DNA of 8,599 nucleotides. Source: Clostridia bacterium (GTDB taxonomy: Bacteria > Bacillota > Clostridia > Christensenellales > UBA1242). The notes beneath the pieces are model-generated. The model did no database searches and was not told the origin of the DNA. It was given only the letters and a program-made list of their open reading frames with translations. Where the stretch lies: positions 1-8,599 of the forward strand of contig CAAGAO010000006.1 in assembly GCA_900767835.1 (NCBI GenBank). Direction: 5' to 3'. The translations under genes and the position numbers were made by a program. This document shows positions 6,670-8,599 of the stretch, one piece after another (the stretch's first letter is position 1; each line of letters begins with the position of its first letter).

Positions 6670-7669
6670 CAACCTCTCCTTTTGTTATACTTGTTTCCAT
6701 TAAATCTATTAAAAATCTTGCTCTTGATTTTTCTATTTCTTTAATATTTTGATTATTATTTTCGTTTAAGTGTTCTTCTTTTATTTTACACAAAATGTTT
6801 AAAATATCATATTGTTTTTTTATTTTTAATACTTTTAAATTTACACCCCATTGTACCAAAGCCAAATTCATTACCGCATCATTATATTCTAATCTATAAG
6901 CATTTTTTAATATGCCATATGCTCTAAAAATTTTATCTACTAAATTACTAGCAGAAAAATCAAATATTTTGCTATCTTCCAAATTTTCAAGTTCACAAAT
7001 TTTAGTGACCACTCTGTTGAAATTTTCTGCAAATTCATTTTCTTTATATCCAAAAGTGTATCTGTTTTTTAATTTTACAAATGGACAACTATTATCTAAT
7101 TTATTTGCGTCTATACTTGTAAAATCGTACTCATCTTTTAAAAGTTCTTTTTGTATTTTTATAAGTTTTTCATTCTGAGTAAGGGCTGGTAAGAATAAAA
7201 TCACTTCTATTTCCATTCCAGTACCAGCAAGATTTGGATTTGATGTTAAAAAACCATAAGTCGTTGAAAATGCCATTTCTAATTTGTCTAAAATTTTGTC
7301 ATCTATTTCACTAGATAATTTATAACATTTTTCTAAATTATAGCCTTTTTCTTGAACCTTTATTCTTATATGGTCTTGCTCGTTTATATACAAAAATACA
7401 TTGCCGACATAATTTTTACCATATGATGAGATGTCTTTGTTTTCAATAAGATTAGATGTTATTACGCAATCTTCTTCCAAAAGTTTGCATGTGCTAAGTG
7501 GTAAATTTTTCAATGCTCTAAACTCATAGTCATCTCCAAATATTTCACTAAGCGAGCGAGTTACACCTATTGCCTGCTCAAAATCAGTAAGCATTTTTAC
7601 AAAAGGCATATCTTTAATATTTCTCCTATAACTAATGGAACTCATTAAAACATTTTTATAGTTTTCCAT
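6662..7669 (-). CDS. mcsB: McsB-like guanidino-kinase-fold protein, probably catalytically degenerate
   Basis: McsB is the protein-arginine kinase that marks proteins for ClpCP. This 335-residue product is slightly shorter than usual. Family landmarks are clear: INEQDHIRI (95-103; usual NEEDHIRI), LFLPAL (158-163; usual MLHLPAL), NRYTFG and NRVV (202-221), and DKIFRAYGILKNAYRL (245-260). Catalytic elements are eroded. The N-terminal SSRxRxxRN loop reads SSISYRRN (10-17). The CPTNLGTG loop reads NPNLAGTG (144-151), without the Cys or the Asn. No GEG motif is visible near 180-195, where DFTSIDANK stands. The conserved DVRLG reads LVQWG (271-275). The C-terminal RDxxRA reads EKSRA (313-317). The frame is intact, so this is a preserved protein and possibly a pseudokinase or adaptor. 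The start ATG overlaps the mcsA end by 14 nt, with AAAGGAG 7 nt upstream inside mcsA. Position between mcsA and clpC supports the identity. Confidence 0.85.
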   Translation of the reverse strand: MENYKNVLMSSISYRRNIKDMPFVKMLTDFEQAIGVTRSLSEIFGDDYEFRALKNLPLSTCKLLEEDCVITSNLIENKDISSYGKNYVGNVFLYINEQDHIRIKVQEKGYNLEKCYKLSSEIDDKILDKLEMAFSTTYGFLTSNPNLAGTGMEIEVILFLPALTQNEKLIKIQKELLKDEYDFTSIDANKLDNSCPFVKLKNRYTFGYKENEFAENFNRVVTKICELENLEDSKIFDFSASNLVDKIFRAYGILKNAYRLEYNDAVMNLALVQWGVNLKVLKIKKQYDILNILCKIKEEHLNENNNQNIKEIEKSRARFLIDLMETSITKGEVDV

Positions 7670-8108
7670 AGTTTTGCTCCTTTAGTTTTTGTATTTCCAG
7701 TCCATATTTTGTTGCCTTTTGGAGATTGTTATTTTTTAGGCAGATTTCCACCATTTGTTCAAGTTCTGCTATTTGTTTTTGTACATAGTATGCATTTGGT
7801 TTTTTACCTAAATATTTTTTTTCTTTGAACAAATTTAGAAAGTTATTGTTTAAATATTCACTGAAAGCATCATAGCAACATTCACAACCTAACAGCCCTG
7901 ATGACATAAATTCATTAAAAGTTTCGCCACAATTTAAGCATTTTGCTTCTAATTTTACATTTCTTATTTCTTTTAGTGCCAAAACATCTAATTCGTTATC
8001 GTTATTTATCTTGCGATAACACGCACCGCACAAGTACTTTAATTTGTTATCTTTTGGAGACATAAAAATGCTAGTGGCTTCTTTTTTACCGCAATTTTCA
8101 CAAAGCAT
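7656..8108 (-). CDS. mcsA: McsA, zinc-finger activator of McsB
   Basis: Small zinc-binding protein that activates McsB and acts in the ClpC pathway and stress or metal responses. The product is 150 residues. The N-terminal half has cysteine pairs C3/C6 (CENC), C27/C30 (CGAC), C57/C60 (CLNC) and C75/C78 (CECC, with an extra C77), a pattern for two zinc sites. The segment GLLGCECCYDAF (71-82) and GKKP (101-104) match the family. Residues about 111-145 form the UVR-type helical hairpin (IAELEQMVEICLKNNNLQKA, then IQKLKEQ). The ATG at 8108 has AGGAGGT 7 nt upstream. It is the first gene of the mcsA-mcsB-clpC operon; the ctsR gene that usually precedes mcsA is not there. The zinc ligands look intact, in contrast to the eroded McsB, so the pair may still form a complex. 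Confidence 0.93.
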   Translation of the reverse strand: MLCENCGKKEATSIFMSPKDNKLKYLCGACYRKINNDNELDVLALKEIRNVKLEAKCLNCGETFNEFMSSGLLGCECCYDAFSEYLNNNFLNLFKEKKYLGKKPNAYYVQKQIAELEQMVEICLKNNNLQKATKYGLEIQKLKEQNYGKL

Positions 8109-8141
8109 CTACTTTACCTCCTAATTTTGCAATCTTTATTT

Positions 8142-8172
8142 ATTATAATCGCCCTTTATAGTATTTTTTCAA
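8142..8172 (-). promoter_or_regulatory. Candidate proximal promoter of the mcsA operon
   Basis: On the minus strand, a perfect -10 TATAAT (8147-8142) has TTGAAA (8172-8167) 19 bp upstream. The spacing is longer than the optimal 17. The leader would be about 27 nt, ending in the AGGAGGT site (8122-8116). A/T richness makes a chance match possible. Confidence 0.4.
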
Positions 8173-8235
8173 TGATAAAATATACCACTTCAAACTATTA
8201 AACGGCAACAAATTTTTTGTAATAATCTTTAGAAT

Positions 8236-8264
8236 ATACTAAAACAAATAAGTAAAAATGTCAA
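8236..8264 (-). promoter_or_regulatory. Candidate distal promoter of the mcsA operon
   Basis: On the minus strand, a perfect -35 TTGACA (8264-8259) is followed after exactly 17 bp by TAGTAT (8241-8236), a 4 of 6 match to TATAAT. The start would be near 8229, giving a leader of about 120 nt. I see no CIRCE and no CtsR-type direct heptad (RGTCAAA-N3-RGTCAAA) around it or in the leader. The rest of 8109-8318 is A/T-rich with no gene. Confidence 0.45.
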
Positions 8265-8318
8265 GGAATAGACCCTCTTTAAGAAAATGTAAAAAATAAT
8301 ATATTAACGACAAAATAT

Positions 8319-8407
8319 AAACTATAGGAAGTAAAATTTTGATAAAATCAAAATTTTGAAATTGTTCGCACAATTTCGTTTGATAAATCAAACACTTTCA
8401 ATAGTTT
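8319..8407. repeat. Cloverleaf-forming palindromic repeat, copy 1
   Basis: Three hairpins abut without gaps: 8333-8343/8347-8357 (11 bp, loop AAA), 8358-8365/8370-8377 (8 bp, loop TCGC) and 8378-8383/8388-8393 (6 bp, loop TAAA). They are enclosed by an outer stem pairing 8319-8332 with 8394-8407 (14 positions, one A-A mismatch and one G-T wobble). Every base except the loops and that mismatch is paired, giving a four-way junction. It lies upstream of mcsA, outside any gene. I do not recognise a named family. Confidence 0.8.
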
Positions 8408-8517
8408 GTTAGACATCGTCGCGAAAACTCAAATGCCAATGTTTCACATTGTCGCTTGGTTTGTCGCTCCTCGTAATAAACTATTCAATAGGTTAATTTC
8501 TTAACAAGATATAATAT
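8408..8517. other. 110-bp spacer between the cloverleaf repeats
   Basis: No gene. It contains the hairpin CAATGT-TTC-ACATTG (8437-8451), three GTCGC motifs (8419-8423, 8451-8455 and 8463-8467), and AAACTATT (8478-8485), which is complementary to AATAGTTT (8400-8407) at the end of repeat copy 1. The last pairing would compete with the closing stem of the cloverleaf. Confidence 0.45.
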
Positions 8518-8599
8518 AATCTATAGGAAGTAAAATTTTGATAAAATCAAAATTTTGAAATTGTTTGCACAATTTCGTTTGATAAATCAAACACTTCCA
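8518..8599. repeat. Cloverleaf-forming palindromic repeat, copy 2 (cut by window end)
   Basis: Matches 8319-8400 at 79 of 82 positions, offset by 199 bp. The differences are A to T at 8520 (outer stem), C to T at 8566 (a loop) and T to C at 8597, which turns the G-T wobble of the outer stem into a G-C pair. The last seven bases of the outer stem lie beyond the window. Confidence 0.8.

Noticed and set aside
6670..6672. TTG as the ClpC start codon
   Set aside because: It leaves only 3 nt to the AAAAGGAG site; the next codon is ATG with 6 nt spacing.
4806..7178. Plus-strand open frames across clpC and mcsB
   Set aside because: They are antisense to well-supported genes, with no recognisable domains or start signals.
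8319..8407. tRNA gene suggested by the cloverleaf
   Set aside because: The hairpins abut without junction bases, the sequence is A/T palindromes, and there is no conserved tRNA loop sequence or CCA end.

Overview
The window is AT-rich with standard codon usage and strong AGGAGG-type ribosome binding sites. It suggests a low-GC Bacillota, most likely an uncultured member of the Clostridia. This rests on gene content (mcsA-mcsB-clpC, long-form hpf, CIRCE-controlled clpB) and base composition, so the lineage is an inference. All five recognisable genes lie on the minus strand. I see no plus-strand gene, RNA gene, IS element or CRISPR array.

Layout from right to left, which is the direction of transcription. 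Positions 8109-8599 hold no gene. They contain candidate mcsA promoters and two near-identical copies, 199 bp apart, of an approximately 90-bp palindromic repeat that folds on paper into a perfect cloverleaf; the second copy is cut by the window edge. Then comes a tightly overlapping operon mcsA (7656-8108), mcsB (6662-7669) and clpC (4273-6669). A 453-bp gap follows, with a structured repeat element and the hpf promoter. Next is hpf (3289-3819), with its own terminator, then clpB (483-3071) behind a TTGACA/TATACT promoter overlapped by a CIRCE operator. The last 480 bp hold a second copy of the structured repeat, a degenerate 38-bp tandem repeat, strong hairpin terminators and a C9 tract.

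The genes form a protein-quality-control and stress block: an AAA+ unfoldase with its McsA/McsB partners, the ClpB disaggregase, and a ribosome hibernation factor. HrcA/CIRCE control is visible only at clpB. No ctsR gene and no CtsR heptad operator are seen next to mcsA.

The most interesting point is that the McsA-McsB-ClpC module looks remodelled. McsB keeps the protein-arginine kinase fold but has lost the CPTN-type active-site loop, the GEG catalytic motif and most of the SSRxRxxRN nucleotide-binding motif. ClpC keeps both ATPase sites and the N-terminal glutamates that read phosphoarginine, but the segment that normally carries the [LIV]GF ClpP-docking loop is short and lacks the tripeptide. 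The module may therefore act without arginine phosphorylation and without ClpP, for instance as a disaggregase or remodeller. This is an inference from motif reading and needs alignment and structure checks.
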